Source: Tigriopus japonicus (taxonomy: Eukaryota; Arthropoda; Copepoda; Harpacticoida; Harpacticidae). Taken from it: 64,000 nucleotides of DNA. The notes below the pieces were generated by a model. That model was given only the letters and a program-made list of their open reading frames with translations. It was not told where the DNA came from and ran no database searches. Both the position numbers and the translations under genes were made by a program. The stretch covers positions 6,506,059 to 6,570,058 of the forward strand of contig CM021318.1 of the NCBI GenBank assembly GCA_010645155.1, read 5' to 3'. Shown here one piece after another: positions 24,184 to 36,130 of this stretch; positions within the stretch are counted from its first letter, which is position 1; each line of letters opens with the position of its first letter.

Positions 24184-25447
24184 ATCGGAAGGATTTGTAT
24201 GAGGTCTTTGTTGTGTCAGACCCCTGAACGGGTTCGTCTGAGATTGGTCAAGAGCGTGCAAGCTTATTATGAGAGTATATTTATCTTGTCACGAAATATA
24301 TAAAGATGCACGGTATCTCGTTGAGGTGTGTTTCTGTTGGAGCTTGAAAAGTGATTGAGTCAAGTATTTTATTATTATTTTGTCGAGACTTGATCCTAAA
24401 GCGAATAATCGCTAATCTAAAAATGACTTGCATATTTTAGTTTTGACTTTAGAGGAATAATATTAGGTTTTCTTTGTGGAATATGATTAGTCCAGGAAAA
24501 TTAGGTTTCTTTCGATTTTCATGAGTAATGGAGACAAAAAAGTGTTTTGTTCGGCCTAGAACAATTAAAATCTCGGATACCTAAAAGATTCAAGGTAATT
24601 AAAATATCTATTTGATTTTGACAAAATTCTTTCCCCCACAAAACAAGAAAATAAAATTGGAAGGCCTTTCCTTATTTGAATTGAAATTTTCGATCAAGCA
24701 TCTAGCTCAAAGCTATTTTAGAATAAAGTTATATAGATCATTTAAACATGTCCCTTTTTTCAACTTGAGATTTCGCTTTTCTCGTTAACAAAAAAATATG
24801 ATTAAATACTAGCTTGTAATTGCGTTGTCAGCTCTTGGTTACTAGATTCAAATCCAGGATAACTTGGTACATACAGTACCATCATTTTAATAGTATGACT
24901 TATGTATGGGACGTAACAGTATGACAAATGGTAAAAATCTTGAAGGTAAATATCAATTTTCAATTATTTTTCCTTCAATTCCTCAGAGATGTATTTTAAG
25001 TTCATTTTTCTTGGATTAAGCTTTCGTACTTTTGCATTAAATTTTGGTTCAATTTTGTTTTCTGTGAAAAACGTGGACAAAAAACAAGCAACAAAAAGAG
25101 TGTTGTTGGTAAACTTAGTTACATTGCGCTTTAAAGAACTCTCCCTTTTTCACACTTTTTTCATACGGAAGAGCATTCTAAGTAATGTGAATGCTAAAAG
25201 AATTCTAGTTTGACCTTTAAGTTTGCTTGGTTCATTGTTATTGACAGCACCAACCATTCAAGTACTTTTTCACAGTAATAGATCCAACTCTTACTTCAGT
25301 GGTTCTTGACAAGATTTGGAAGTGGCAAAAATTGAATGTTGTTGCCCCGAGAGTTAATTCATCCTTAACTATTTGACGACTTTTCGAACAGTTTTGCAGA
25401 TATTTTCGACCTTCGTCATTGTCACTCTTTTCGCCTTTAGTCACGAC
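24184..25447. other. 3' flank of WDTC1; no gene seen
   Basis: AT-rich sequence. The first 150 bp should hold the WDTC1 3' UTR; only weak poly(A)-signal-like words (AATATATAAA near 24296) are present. No coding sequence was recognised in the remainder. Confidence 0.5.
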
Positions 25448-27548
25448 TAGGGACAGGAAGTTAAGACGAATTAAACTGTCGAATTAAACGAAAAAAGACG
25501 AATAAAATTGCCTGATTAGACGAAAAAAGACGTATAAAATTGACCGATTAAACGGAAAAAGACGAATAAAAGTTCCCAATAGACGGGAAAAAAAGAAAAA
25601 AAAATACTTGCAAAATGGAAAAAATCGAATTAATTTCCCAAAAAGGCGAATGAACCTATCTTATAAGAAAGAAGAAAAATTAAATGCCCGTCCAGACGAA
25701 AAAAAGACGTTTAAAGCTGCTCCCACAAAAGACGTTATGTATGTTCCTAATGCAAGGAAATCGTAAGACATGGAAGCCTCCGCTCAGGCGTTCAGTTGTG
25801 GATTTTTTATAAATCGTATTCCTTTCAAGTAAACGATTTTATTTTGATAAGTTTGATACGACAGGCGTTTAAGTATGTTGTTTGCTGAATTTCAGCACCA
25901 TACGTTCCTCCATTCACAAAAAACAATGTTTCGAAATTTGCTACAGTCGCAATACATACGCGCGGAAACGAGAGAAAAATTGACCCTACAATCGTCCAAA
26001 AGGACGATTGTAGGTGCAAATGTTCGATCGGAAGAGCGCGCTATGCTCAACGCTTCAAATTACTCTAAATGCAACCAACAAGTTTCAGTCAATCAAATTG
26101 AAATTAAGCATGTGAGCTTTACATTACCAGCCGGACAACTGGTTTAACTAGATTTTTCTCCGTCTAACACAGAATTCCAAAGATGGATTTTGCTAGAAAT
26201 ACTAGAAGGCAGAGATTGGCATTCAAATCTATGATTGCCCGACCCGGCACGGACTGTCTGTGACGTCATTCATCATGCGGAAAGCCAAAGTTCATGATTA
26301 AAGGAACCTTTTCTTCTAAGAAACACATCTAAACTATTTCGCTCATCTGATAGGGCAGTTTGGTCATTGAAAATCCTCAAGTCTGCTGGAAATGTGTCTA
26401 AGGTATTAACTCGATATGCAAAAAGTGAATTTCAACTAGTGTGGAGTTTAAACAGGGGCCGATTAATTCACATGATCGAGTGATTGACAACAAAATCTCA
26501 GTGATGTGAAATCTCGGCTTGCGCAAGTTTTTTCACGGGAGGTGGCAGGGTAGGGTTACCTCTTAGAGAATGGGTGCTTTGCTCTGGTATATGAGCAAAC
26601 ACGAATTTGAGGTTGATTTGCAACCCTGCTCAGATGTCACGAAAGTCAGAGATGCCTTGCCTTTTGTCGCTTCTTAAAGAAAAAAACCTGTTTATGAAGG
26701 CTGGTAGACAGTGGGGAATATGATTTCACTTAAGAAAATTGGCAACCCCAGCACCAGGTCAGATCACTACAAAATCAACAAAGAAGAAGTACTCTGGTTT
26801 GTTGTTGAACTTCGTTAGAATTAGCTGAATGTTCAACTGAATGCTCTTGACCAATCACCAGCGTGAATTATCGGCACCGTGTGTTAGCCTACGAATGCCA
26901 ATATCTATCTTAGTGTATCTAGATTTTGCCAGTAGCCGAGGCATCCAGTTATTTAGTGATCCTTGCCTAATGATAAGGAACAATCTGTCTGAACTGATCT
27001 GACTGTCAAAAAGCGGCGAAATCTAGAAAATTTAAAAAAAGGAAGTACCTAACGAGCAAGAATTAGCCAGAAGTACATATGTCAAATAAAAACCAAGAGT
27101 TAAAAATGCCTTTTTAAAGGAACGTTTTTAGTACAGTTAAACTTAAAATCAGATTTGCAAATCCAATAATTGTTCTGATGGCCTTTTCAACCCATTGGTA
27201 ATCTTTTCTTTCTGTGTCTGTCGAGCAACTGTACAAGTGCAAGTTAATTTATAAGTGTGGGTTGTATTTTGTTTGTGTAAAACCGCAACTGACAATCAAG
27301 TTATTACATTGGCCTGTGATTGGTGGGGTTGAACTTTCTTTGAAGTTTTTATTTGCTTGGATAATTAAAAAAAAAAACGCTGCAACCGCTTGAAATCTAA
27401 GAAAATCCAAATTTTTGGCCGATTAGACGAAAAAAGACGAATAAAATCCAAATTAGACGGAAAAAATTTCGCGACGAATAAAGGCCAAAAAGACAAAAAA
27501 AACGAAAAAAAGACGAATAAGTGTATTCGTTTTAAGTTCCTGTCCCTA
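25448..27548. mobile_element. hAT-type element, 2.1 kb, non-autonomous
   Basis: Its ends are inverted repeats TAGGGACAGGAAGTTAAGAC (25448) and GTTTTAAGTTCCTGTCCCTA (to 27548). The flanks GTCACGAC (25440-25447) and GTCATGAC (27549-27556) agree at 7 of 8 positions. Both subterminal zones are packed with GACGAA/ACGAAAAAAGACG words in many copies, a usual place for hAT transposase binding sites. The interior has no transposase that I can recognise, contains a perfect hairpin (25985-26014), and holds a copy of the repeat also found in USP48 intron 5. Confidence 0.85.
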
Positions 27549-27567
27549 GTCATGACATTGAGGTAAA

Positions 27568-27705
27568 ATGGGTAAAATGTAACGTTCCTTTGAAAATCCG
27601 TAAAATGTTACATTCCTTTAAAAATCTGAACAATATAAATTTCCCTTTAAGATTGGTAAAATAAAAAAATCCTTACAAAATCGGTAAGGTATAAAATTCC
27701 TTTTT
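27568..27705. repeat. Degenerate tandem repeat, unit about 28-30 bp
   Basis: About five diverged units each contain GGTAAAATGTAA or GTAAAATGTTACATTCC followed by TTTxAAAATC. The copies differ by point changes and small gaps, so the array is old. It lies just outside the right end of the 2.1-kb hAT element. Confidence 0.65.
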
Positions 27706-27928
27706 CCAATTTCGAATAAAATGGGCAACATCCACATTTTTGGATGCTAACATATTTTTCCCCCAACATACAATACAGTAGCACTAATTTTTAAAACAAA
27801 ACCCTTGCACAATGGAACAAATTCATTATCCAAATAAAACAGTTCCTAGCTGTTTTTTTCGGCCTAATAATCTTGATAAAAGGAAGAGGTTGGGTGTAGG
27901 GTAAATTGCCTTGAATTGTTCATAATTA

Positions 27929-29516
27929 CAGTCGAATCTCGATATGAGAAATCTCAGTTAAAGAAATTTTCGCGATGCAAGAAATTTTTCTGTGCGGACC
28001 GAAATTTTACTACATAAGAATTCTCGATATAAGAAATTTTCCATTTTTCCTCAATCTCGATATAGGAAACATTCACAAAGTTTTGGCCTATTTCTCTTGC
28101 TTAAATTGGTCACAGCACAAAACAAAACGAAGCATTTCTAAAAGGATCGATGCAGTGCTTCCATATTTTGCGCGTTTTTGGGCTCTCGCGCCTTGAACCT
28201 CTTTTGAAAAAAACAACTTGCCCTTTTCAAGCTTCAGTCAAAAGAACAAAAAAATTGCATTTTGAACCCTAAAATCGCTAAAAATTGTCCAACATGCCAC
28301 TCAGCAATAACTATATGAATGACATAAAGATTAAAAAAATAATTTGTCAACAATTTTAAAAAATAATGGAAGCTCATTTTGCCAACAAATTTGCAATGCT
28401 TGAGAGTGAAAAAAATTGTGTGTCTGCCAAAGCAGAACCTAGTGATCTGGGAAAATAAGCAATCCAAGGAAGTGTCAAGTGAACCCAAGAAAGTCTCTCA
28501 TATTTGAAGAAATTTGAGGTCAAACTGAGAATAGAAGATTTGCAATTGAGATATTCCAAAAAAGTAGCAAAAAAACTTTGTCAGTATGAAAGCATGGAAG
28601 GCTCAAATTTTTTAAAAAGTCCCTGGTTAGATAGTTCACCAATCATGATAACAAAATTGTACCTTCATCTTTCATTTTTTCTATCAAATTGAGATTGAAA
28701 CAAGTTCTTAAGCTTTGTAATAGAGATATAAATGCATGCACTTGTAATGTAAATTTGTGTTTTAATTACTATTTTTTTCTTTCTTTATTAATCTGGCGAT
28801 GTCTGGTTTACATCAGTACGGTTGCAAAAGTATAGAGCATAGGAGTAATGGAGATATTCGCCGCATAAAATACAAAAGCAATCATTTGTAAGGCGGAGGT
28901 GGTAATTTTGTTTGGTACATGTCAAATGATGGTTAATGTCAAGGATTTCGTAAAAGATTTGTTTGCGTTTATCAGGATGTAATGGGATGTTAAAAAAAAT
29001 CTACTTCTCCAGAAGTACGAGGTGATGTCAGGTTAAGAGATACGAGGGGCGTACTAAATAGAATGCAAATGGCTTTATAACTTGGGGACAATAAGAATTA
29101 TGTAACCAATCATGACAAGCTATTTCTGAAGAGGAAGGCTTGAGATTTAACCGATCCCCAAAAGTGCTACTGCTCCTTAATCCACATTGCAAAATATTTT
29201 TAGGGGTGTTTTTGCTGACCCCTACCGGAGTTTTTGAAGGGCTTCTGAAGAAGCTCTGAAGGAGCTTTGGCTCAAAAAAGTTTAATAACTATCTTTTAAA
29301 AGCTATTTTTTTTGGAGTCATTGTCAGATTTTGTTGTAATAAAAGTAAGCTTATAAGGTTATATGGAGGTGAGGTAAACTCCTCTGGTAGTTTCCTTGTA
29401 TTTTTTTATCGTTTCTTGAGCCAATTTTCTTGAGTCTCGATATACCGTAAGAAAAATCTCTAAACAAGCAACATTTTGCCGCTGACAGAAAAGTTTCTTA
29501 AAATGAGATTCGACTG
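27929..29516. mobile_element. pogo/Tigger-like DNA transposon copy A (1.6 kb)
   Basis: It begins CAGTCGAATCTCGATATGAG at 27929 and ends with the inverted AATGAGATTCGACTG at 29516, with TA on both sides (27927-27928 and 29517-29518). CAGTCGAxxCTCGATATAA-type ends and a TA target are typical of the pogo/Tigger/jerky branch of Tc1-mariner elements. It contains a 3' fragment of the LINE found complete in copy B (28816-29040, minus strand), then sequence shared with the right end of copy B. No intact transposase was seen. Confidence 0.75.
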
Positions 29517-29518
29517 TA

Positions 29519-32159
29519 CATTTTTAGGATAAGTAATTTCAAGCACATTTGAGTAAGTATATTTATATTCATGCAATTTATCAATTTTTAAGTACGTTTG
29601 GCTTTAAGTTTTCCAATGACGAACATTACCCGTGACGTCACTTCAGAGCATTCAGGATCAGAATTTCTTATTGCGTTGGAAGAATTAAGTTACATGATAT
29701 TTTTTCAATCGTATTGTTATTTGTGTCAAAGAAAATATGATCCACGCGTGTTGCACACTATTATCAATGTTATTTAAGCATTGAATCCCTATTTTTATGT
29801 TTGCCGATCTGAACATTTTCATTTCTGCTGCCCTGAATTTTATGCCTTCTCTCAGCACGAGGAGAGGAAGACGGTCGGACGGTCGTTCTCCTTGATCAGT
29901 AAAATCAGGAACGCTGCCAACAGCGACAAGACGGTCTATTTAAAGGAAAACATAGTTTTTTGTCGGTCTATTTCCATCAATATTTTATGGGGCAATCTGG
30001 TTACACAATGACTTGGCGACTTAAAAACATGTCATTTTGCAACATGAAATAGAATTATGAACAAACCATACTCATAAATGCACCAAGTGTATCTGTTGAC
30101 CTTTTCTTCAATTCTTCGACAGCATACCTGATACGTCGAGTCTTGACTCAGGACTGATGAAGTGTTTCTCACTTGACCACATCAAACTTAAAATTTTTTG
30201 AAGTATAGTCATGAAGTTGGAAAATTCAGCAGGCTTTCAAGATGTATCAGCAAGACGAAATATCTAGCATAATATTTGATTGAAACTAGAATCGTTAGGC
30301 TTTTGTGAAAGTAAGAAACCGAACTTTGGCCAAATTTTGATTAAAGCTAATTTGGCCTTGATGGCAAAACTGATCGGAGGGCTCCGGTAATGACCCTTAT
30401 GAACCTGCAAAAGAAAACAAGAGGAATGTAGTCAAGCAAGGATCGGCAAAGTAGAGGTCGGGTTCCAGAAATTCTAGAGCTTTCGAATTACTTAGCCAAT
30501 GACGCTACGAGTGACCTGCCAAGGGATAATCTTGTCATGTCCAAGATGTAAGGCTCAATATACCGCTTCAAGCCGAAAAAGTATTTTGATATCCGTCAAA
30601 TTTGGCAGTTCTTCCTTATTTTCTATTGATCAAAAATACCTCATAAAGGAAATGTTAGGTTCGTTGTGGTCCATGCTGGAATCTGTGTGGGCGTAGTAAT
30701 TGTTTCGTCTTGGTCACGCAACGCAAATGTTGCTGGAAGCCGGCGGCTTAGGCAATCGCTGTTCCTTTTTATAGAATCAGGGTGACCCTTAGCGTGGATT
30801 GGATATTTTGTTGAAACACGCTCATAGACCTCGACACACCAGGCTCTCTGTTGGCATGTTTTTAATGTTGAACAATATTATCTGTGTTTTAATGCTTGAG
30901 CTCCATCAAAAGGGATATTTGGTTTCCATTTTTTTCGTCTTTCTATCAGAACATTTATTCAAAGAATTTCAAGTTATGGAGTACAAGCTTGTACTCAATA
31001 AAAATTGTGAGGTTTTGAAAATTTCATATTTCCTTTTGAAAAAGTGAATAATATAAAAGGATTATAGGTTTATGAAAAATGATACTATTAATGTTCTTGC
31101 TTGCAAGAATTTTTAATCTCATTGGATACATTTGGTTGTAATAATATACAGACAATAATCCTATACAATTTGCTGTGTAGAGGGGTACAACCATCTCCCC
31201 AACTTTTTGTCAAAGCCTCCTTTGACATTTGCAATACTTCCTGACATTTTATCAGTTGGATAGTTTAATCACTTGTTCACAAGAATGGAGAGCAATTTCA
31301 ATTTCAATAAAATTTAATTATAATTGTAAAAAATTGAATTTTTGAGCCAAGTAATTGTAATTGAATACATTTTTGGTTATGTTAGTGACAAGTTATGATT
31401 ATAAATTACCAAATACTTTTTATAAATTTCACAATTACTAACTAATTGACCATGAAGATATATTTACCATTTGGAAAACCATTCATTTTCATCAATTGGA
31501 TGCCATAACATACACCATATGTCATATTCACTGATACAATCTTTGAATCACTTCCAAACCAGGAGAGCCATTGACCATGATTTTTGTTTCAAGTCAAGCT
31601 TTTCATTACCAATTGCCAGACAAGCAGTGTATGGATAAAGTTGTTTGAAAATATCATAATTGTATAAAAACTACTTATCCTTGGAAGAACCAAATGTTTT
31701 TGATATATAGCTTAGCAATGCCTTTAACATTTGAGTTCATACAAACACTTTTGGTTTGGCTAAACACTCTTGCTGTTGAACCTTTCAGTCATTGTGAATA
31801 GCTAGTTGGTTCATTGATAATTGTAAAGGCTAACTCTATTCATCTTTCTTTGGCTTGGCAAGGCAAAAGTGTGCAAGGTATGAAAAAAATTGCAATTGAT
31901 ATGTCATCATCTTTTCATTGACATGGAACTGTAATTTAGTTCAAAAACATTATTGACAAACAATTGTACTTAATTACATTTTCCTTATAAAATCAATTGT
32001 TAGTACTCACATTTTTTTACTTGCAATTGACAAAGTAATTGTTATTACCTACATTTTTTTCAAGTTCTTGACCCAACTGCGGTTGCTTAGTTTGGCAAAT
32101 CTTTTGTTTTTCAATGCAATAAGGTTTTGCAACTTTCCACAGCACTTTTTTCCCGTTCC
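29519..32159. other. Intergenic, no gene recognised
   Basis: AT-rich. Several frames of 60-80 codons occur but have no recognisable domain or splice support. From 31270 to 32060 the sequence is dominated by AATTG, CAATT and TAATTAC words in both orientations, which suggests an old inverted-repeat element, but ends could not be defined. Confidence 0.45.
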
Positions 32160-32174
32160 CCACCAGAGGGCGCT
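32160..32174 (+). promoter_or_regulatory. CTCF-type binding motif upstream of p23
   Basis: The 15-mer CCACCAGAGGGCGCT fits the consensus CCASYAGRKGGCRSY at every position. It lies 226 bp before the p23 start codon, in a locally GC-richer promoter-like stretch. CTCF is present in arthropods and its core is conserved; binding here is inference. Confidence 0.5.
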
Positions 32175-32399
32175 CCACCTTTTCCCCCCTCTTTCAAACT
32201 ACGCAATTCCACTTCTCCCAAATCCGTCACGCTGTCTTTGTTGTAGCCTTTCACACGCGAGAAAGAACAAGAAGGAGTGATCCATCCCCGGAAATTCAGA
32301 GGCCCAAATCCCCTTACGCCAGCCGATTTCGCCTTCAATCCCTCATTCCCTCAGCCGTAGCCGCATCCTAGACCGTGATTACCTCGCATCATCATCATC

Positions 32400-35072
32400 A
32401 TGTAAGTATCCCATCATCACGCCATGTTCCCATTCAATGAAGATGGATCGATGGATTTCATGCACGCATGCACGCCAGACAAATAGATTTCGATCCATCT
32501 TTCCCCCGATGGGTCTCCAGAAATCTTAGTTGAATCCAAGAATCATGCGAGAAAGCATCGCCGATTGGGAGTAATATAGAAAATGAGAGGTCATTGTTTC
32601 AGTTATCTTGTACCGGTTTTTTCTTTTAGGCCTAGCTACCATCCAGAGGTGAAATGGGCCCAACGACCGAAGTTGATTTTTTTGACGATTTGCGTGGAGG
32701 ATTGCAAAAATCCCGAGATCAAAGTGGAACCCAAGCGTTTGCATTTTAAAGGCGTGGGTGGAACTGACAAGCGCGAATTCGAGGTCGATCTCGAATTCTT
32801 TAAAGAAATCGACACAGACGTAAGGACTCTTATATTATAAATAGTAATCTGAGGATGTCTAACCGAAAATTCTGGAGTCTCACCTCTTTTACGAATTTAT
32901 TAGCAAACTTGCCAGTGTAGAAAAAAGTTCAATAAGGTTTTAAGTCACCGCAAAATGAAAGAAAGATCAATCGCAAGAAACAAAAGTATTTGTGTGTTGC
33001 TTGTGTTCCCAACTTCATATCAAATTGACATGAGATTTTTGTCCTAAATTTAATGCCCGTGATTTTATCAGCCAAAAATATTGGGCACGGGTTTTTTTTC
33101 CTTTTTTTCTGAATCTTTTTCAGCGTCAAAATAAGCAAAGTAAGAAAAAAAAATCAAATCCCAAACGGGTTTGTTTGCGGAACTCTGTGAACAAATTTCT
33201 TGAACCTCATAGGAATTTATTTTGCTACATTTCTCTAGAAATCCAAATATGCCGTTCGAGATCGCGCGATTGAGTTTGCTTTGGAGAAGAAAGAAGAGGG
33301 ACCTTACTGGGACCGACTTTTGGAAGACAAAACTAAGCGTCATTGGCTCAGAATCGACTTCAACAAATGGAAGAACGAAGACGACAGTGACGAAGAAGGC
33401 GGAGCCCCCGGTGGACCGCCCGGTGGAGGCGGTGACCTCGAGGAGGTAAGTCCAACGGGATCTAGCTTTAAGCTTTCAGTCCCAACAATAAGGCTTCATT
33501 GCCATCATGCTAGATGAGTTGGAATTCGTTAATGGAAGCCATGCGTGGGCAAACCCAGGGTACGATTGACCCATTGGACGCGTTGAAGGCGCAAAATGAC
33601 GCCGTTCAACGGCAAATTATGGGTCAGGGTGCTCAAATGCGGGCTCAACTGGCCCAATTGTCTGAGAAAAATCAACAGGATGGCCAAAAAATGGCGCGGA
33701 AACGCGAGGAATTGAAGGCCAAACGGGATTATTTACTCTCGTTGGATTCGCGGAAGGATTAGTTTGCCGAGTGTCGATTTCGGGTACAGAAAAGTAGATC
33801 GAAGAGGTCGTTGTGAACACCACTTGTATGTACAGAAGCATATTTAGGTGTGAGTTTCTGTTGCTAATTGGACAAAGACATCGGTAAACAAAGGGATGCA
33901 ATTGGAGACCGCTTTAAATGGCCATTTGAATGAGGATTATTAAATTTGGAAATATAACATGACTCGTAAAGATTGTTCTATGATGTTGATGGAGGCCAGT
34001 AGAGGAGAGTTGAATTTTAATGATTGAAATCGTCCCCTAACCTTACGGTATTAACGTATGTCGTCGCATCGTACAATAAGACTCTCAGTGAAGGAGGCAA
34101 AGAAACTTTAAAATGTTAGTTCTTCATCCTTTGGTTAGGATTATCAACCTATGTACAGAGGCGAGGCTGGTCGAGAATATGCCAAACATATCATGGACAA
34201 GATTTCCAATGGTTCGCCCCTCTGTCCATTTGGGGCCATGTCCCTTGATCCCAGCTTTATTGAAGAGAACCTCACACCTGAGCAGAGAGCGCCCTCTATG
34301 GCCAATCTCAATCAAGAGTAATTCACGCTAGTAGTTCAAGAGTAGTTCTCAATGTCTTGTACAGACTCACCACAACTTGGCTTTTCACTTGTTCATATTC
34401 ATGTTTGATACAGTGCGCTGTCACCTCAAGAGCCTAGTCACAAACAACGCCATCTATTATGTTGTCAACTAAGCTTAGCTCCTCTGATTGGCAGGGTTTC
34501 ATCGGAGAAAAACCCGCCCCGGTGGGATTGAAGCAACCCTGCTGATTGGCCATTATGGAATGTTTTTAAAACTTTTGGTTCAAGATAGAAAATAACTTTA
34601 AAAAGAACAGAAGAAATTAGATTTCAATTAATGATTTTAACACTTCAATAATATTTGGTCTGCTAACAAATTTGGATGGACATACCATGAAAAGCATAGT
34701 TAGATTTACTATGTAACTGTTATAAATTTGCCGAACCCTGCCTTTAAAAAAGTTAGGGGTTCTTTTCACAGATCAATGAGCTCAAAGAGTAAAAACCCGC
34801 TATATGGCGTTGTTCAAGACTGTACTCTATTAATAACAGTGCACCAGCATACAAAAACCCCGTTCCAAAACATGAGTGATAAAATGTGATACTTCTTTCA
34901 GATGATGCGCTCAATGGGTGGTCTTGGTGGCGGTATGGGTGGTATGCCTGGTATGGGAGGTATGCCCGGTATGGGCGGTATGCCGGGAATGGGCGGTATG
35001 GAACGACCTAGTCTGGATGACCTCGACAACGAAGAGGACAGCGATGACGAAGAACTTCCGGACTTGGAGTGA
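32400..35072 (+). CDS. PTGES3: Hsp90 co-chaperone p23 (Sba1/PTGES3 family)
   Basis: Binds ATP-bound Hsp90 through a CS-domain beta sandwich and stabilises client complexes. Coding exons: 32400-32401 (only AT), 32630-32819, 33239-33445, 34902-35072; 189 aa. The start codon is split AT|G by the first intron (donor GTAAGT). The CS domain reads EVKWAQRPKLIFLTICVEDC to about residue 115, with the conserved WLRIDFNKWKNEDDSDEE block that human p23 has as WLSVDFNNWKDWEDDSDED. The last exon adds a GGMPGM-type Gly/Met repeat and an acidic tail ending DSDDEELPDLE, as in other p23 proteins. It is longer than human p23 (160 aa) because of the Gly/Pro and Gly/Met segments. A second possible last exon lies at 33514-33762. 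Confidence 0.9.
33514..33762 (+). CDS. Alternative last exon of p23, or an independent 82-aa coiled-coil ORF
   Basis: The frame MSWNSLMEAMRGQTQG continues for 82 residues with a Gln/Ala/Lys-rich helical segment (LKAQNDAVQRQIMGQGAQMR, then KREELKAKRDYLLSLDSRKD) and a stop at 33760-33762. It is preceded directly by TGCTAG, a usable splice acceptor, and the phase (0) is the same as that of p23 exon 3, which ends 68 bp upstream. Codon use is clearly less AT-rich than the surrounding intron, so it looks coding. If spliced it would give p23 a coiled-coil tail in place of the Gly/Met-acidic tail. If not, it is a small gene nested in the p23 intron. I do not recognise the 82-aa sequence. Confidence 0.5.
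   Translation: MSWNSLMEAMRGQTQGTIDPLDALKAQNDAVQRQIMGQGAQMRAQLAQLSEKNQQDGQKMARKREELKAKRDYLLSLDSRKD
34492..34541. mobile_element. 50-bp hAT-type micro-element
   Basis: CAGGGTTTCATCGGAG opens and AAGCAACCCTG closes a 50-bp unit whose ends are inverted to each other. The flanks 34484-34491 and 34542-34549 are both CTGATTGG, a perfect 8-bp duplication. The left half matches the first part of the 211-bp element at 2883-3093. It lies in the p23 intron before the last exon. Confidence 0.8.
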
Positions 35073-36130
35073 GGATCCACCAACGCAAACCCACTCAGCT
35101 ATTCATCAAGACTCTCATTCATACAATCAACAACAAGTAATCGGTTGCTGCCAACTGTCACGTTTTTTTCAGTCGTGTGAATCCCCTATCCCCATATTTT
35201 TTGCTCTTCTTCACCACCGTCCCCTCGTTTTTTCTATTCAACACAAAAAGCAACGGATTTGACCGCGTCTTGTTCATTTCTACTCAACAACTTGTATGCC
35301 ACTCGTTGTCATTGTTTTGTGGATTAATATGGAAGAGAGACGCTCTGTGAGCTGACCTAACAGGATTCACCAAGTTCGGAATAAAACCAACGATAAATCG
35401 TAAAACACATTTGTTATTGGCTAAGACCAGCTTTTATGTTCTCGAGAGTTACAGAGACAGGAGAAGGCGAACCTTTAGATTTGAAACAGAACAAACATTT
35501 TACTCTAGTATGTTTTAGGTGTATTTGCCAACTTATTTGTCATTTTGACGGTTTATTGGCGATATGCACCCCTTTTTAATCGGAACCCGGCTTGAAACTT
35601 CGTGTAAATGTGAAATCACGTTTTAAAAAACTTGGTTGTTTTTTTTCAGCTCTTTTACGGATTTTCAACAGATAAGAAGGAATGGATTCCCAGAAAGAAG
35701 TCATTTCGGTCATTTTTTAAAAAAATATTTGTATTTTAACAACCTTGTACCACTAGTGAACACTTTTTTCGATTCACTGGGAGTTAGGCATGTTCAACTA
35801 GCTTCATCAACTTAATATAGGTTGTGTCTAGATCAGGGGGTTTCTAAACCTTTTTGAGCGTTTAAAGATTGAAGTAGCACTGATTGTGATGGTAAATTTA
35901 AACAATCGTAATTCTCAATTAAAAAACGTACCTGAACTCTTATTTACAAACTGATATAGCACCACAAGAAACTTTGCAAGCCTTTGAGGGAAGCAAACTT
36001 GCTGAAATTCCCGATGGCAAAAAATTTGGGCTTTAAAGGTTAACATCTCATTTAACAATTCAAACCAACTCACTTTTCATTTGTCATTTCTATATTCCTT
36101 CAAATTTCATTCAAGTTGTTTGGTATGGTA
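35073..36130. other. 3' flank of p23; no gene seen
   Basis: This should contain the p23 3' UTR; AATAAA occurs at about 35380 (GGAATAAAACC). A fragment near 35505-35570 with TTTGCCAACTTATTTG and ATGCACCCC resembles the right end of the 14755-15269 hAT family. No coding sequence was recognised. Confidence 0.5.

Noticed and set aside
28374..28559. Minus-strand frames of about 60-80 codons repeated at 36470-36786, as a possible pogo transposase
   Set aside because: They are conserved between copies only because the whole DNA is nearly identical. They contain no catalytic or DNA-binding motif I can name and are interrupted by stops.
34766..34860. Block shared with 50300-50410 (GACTG-ACT-TATT-AATAACAGTGCAC)
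   Set aside because: Clearly related, but short and diverged. No inverted ends or target duplication could be defined, so it was not listed as an element.
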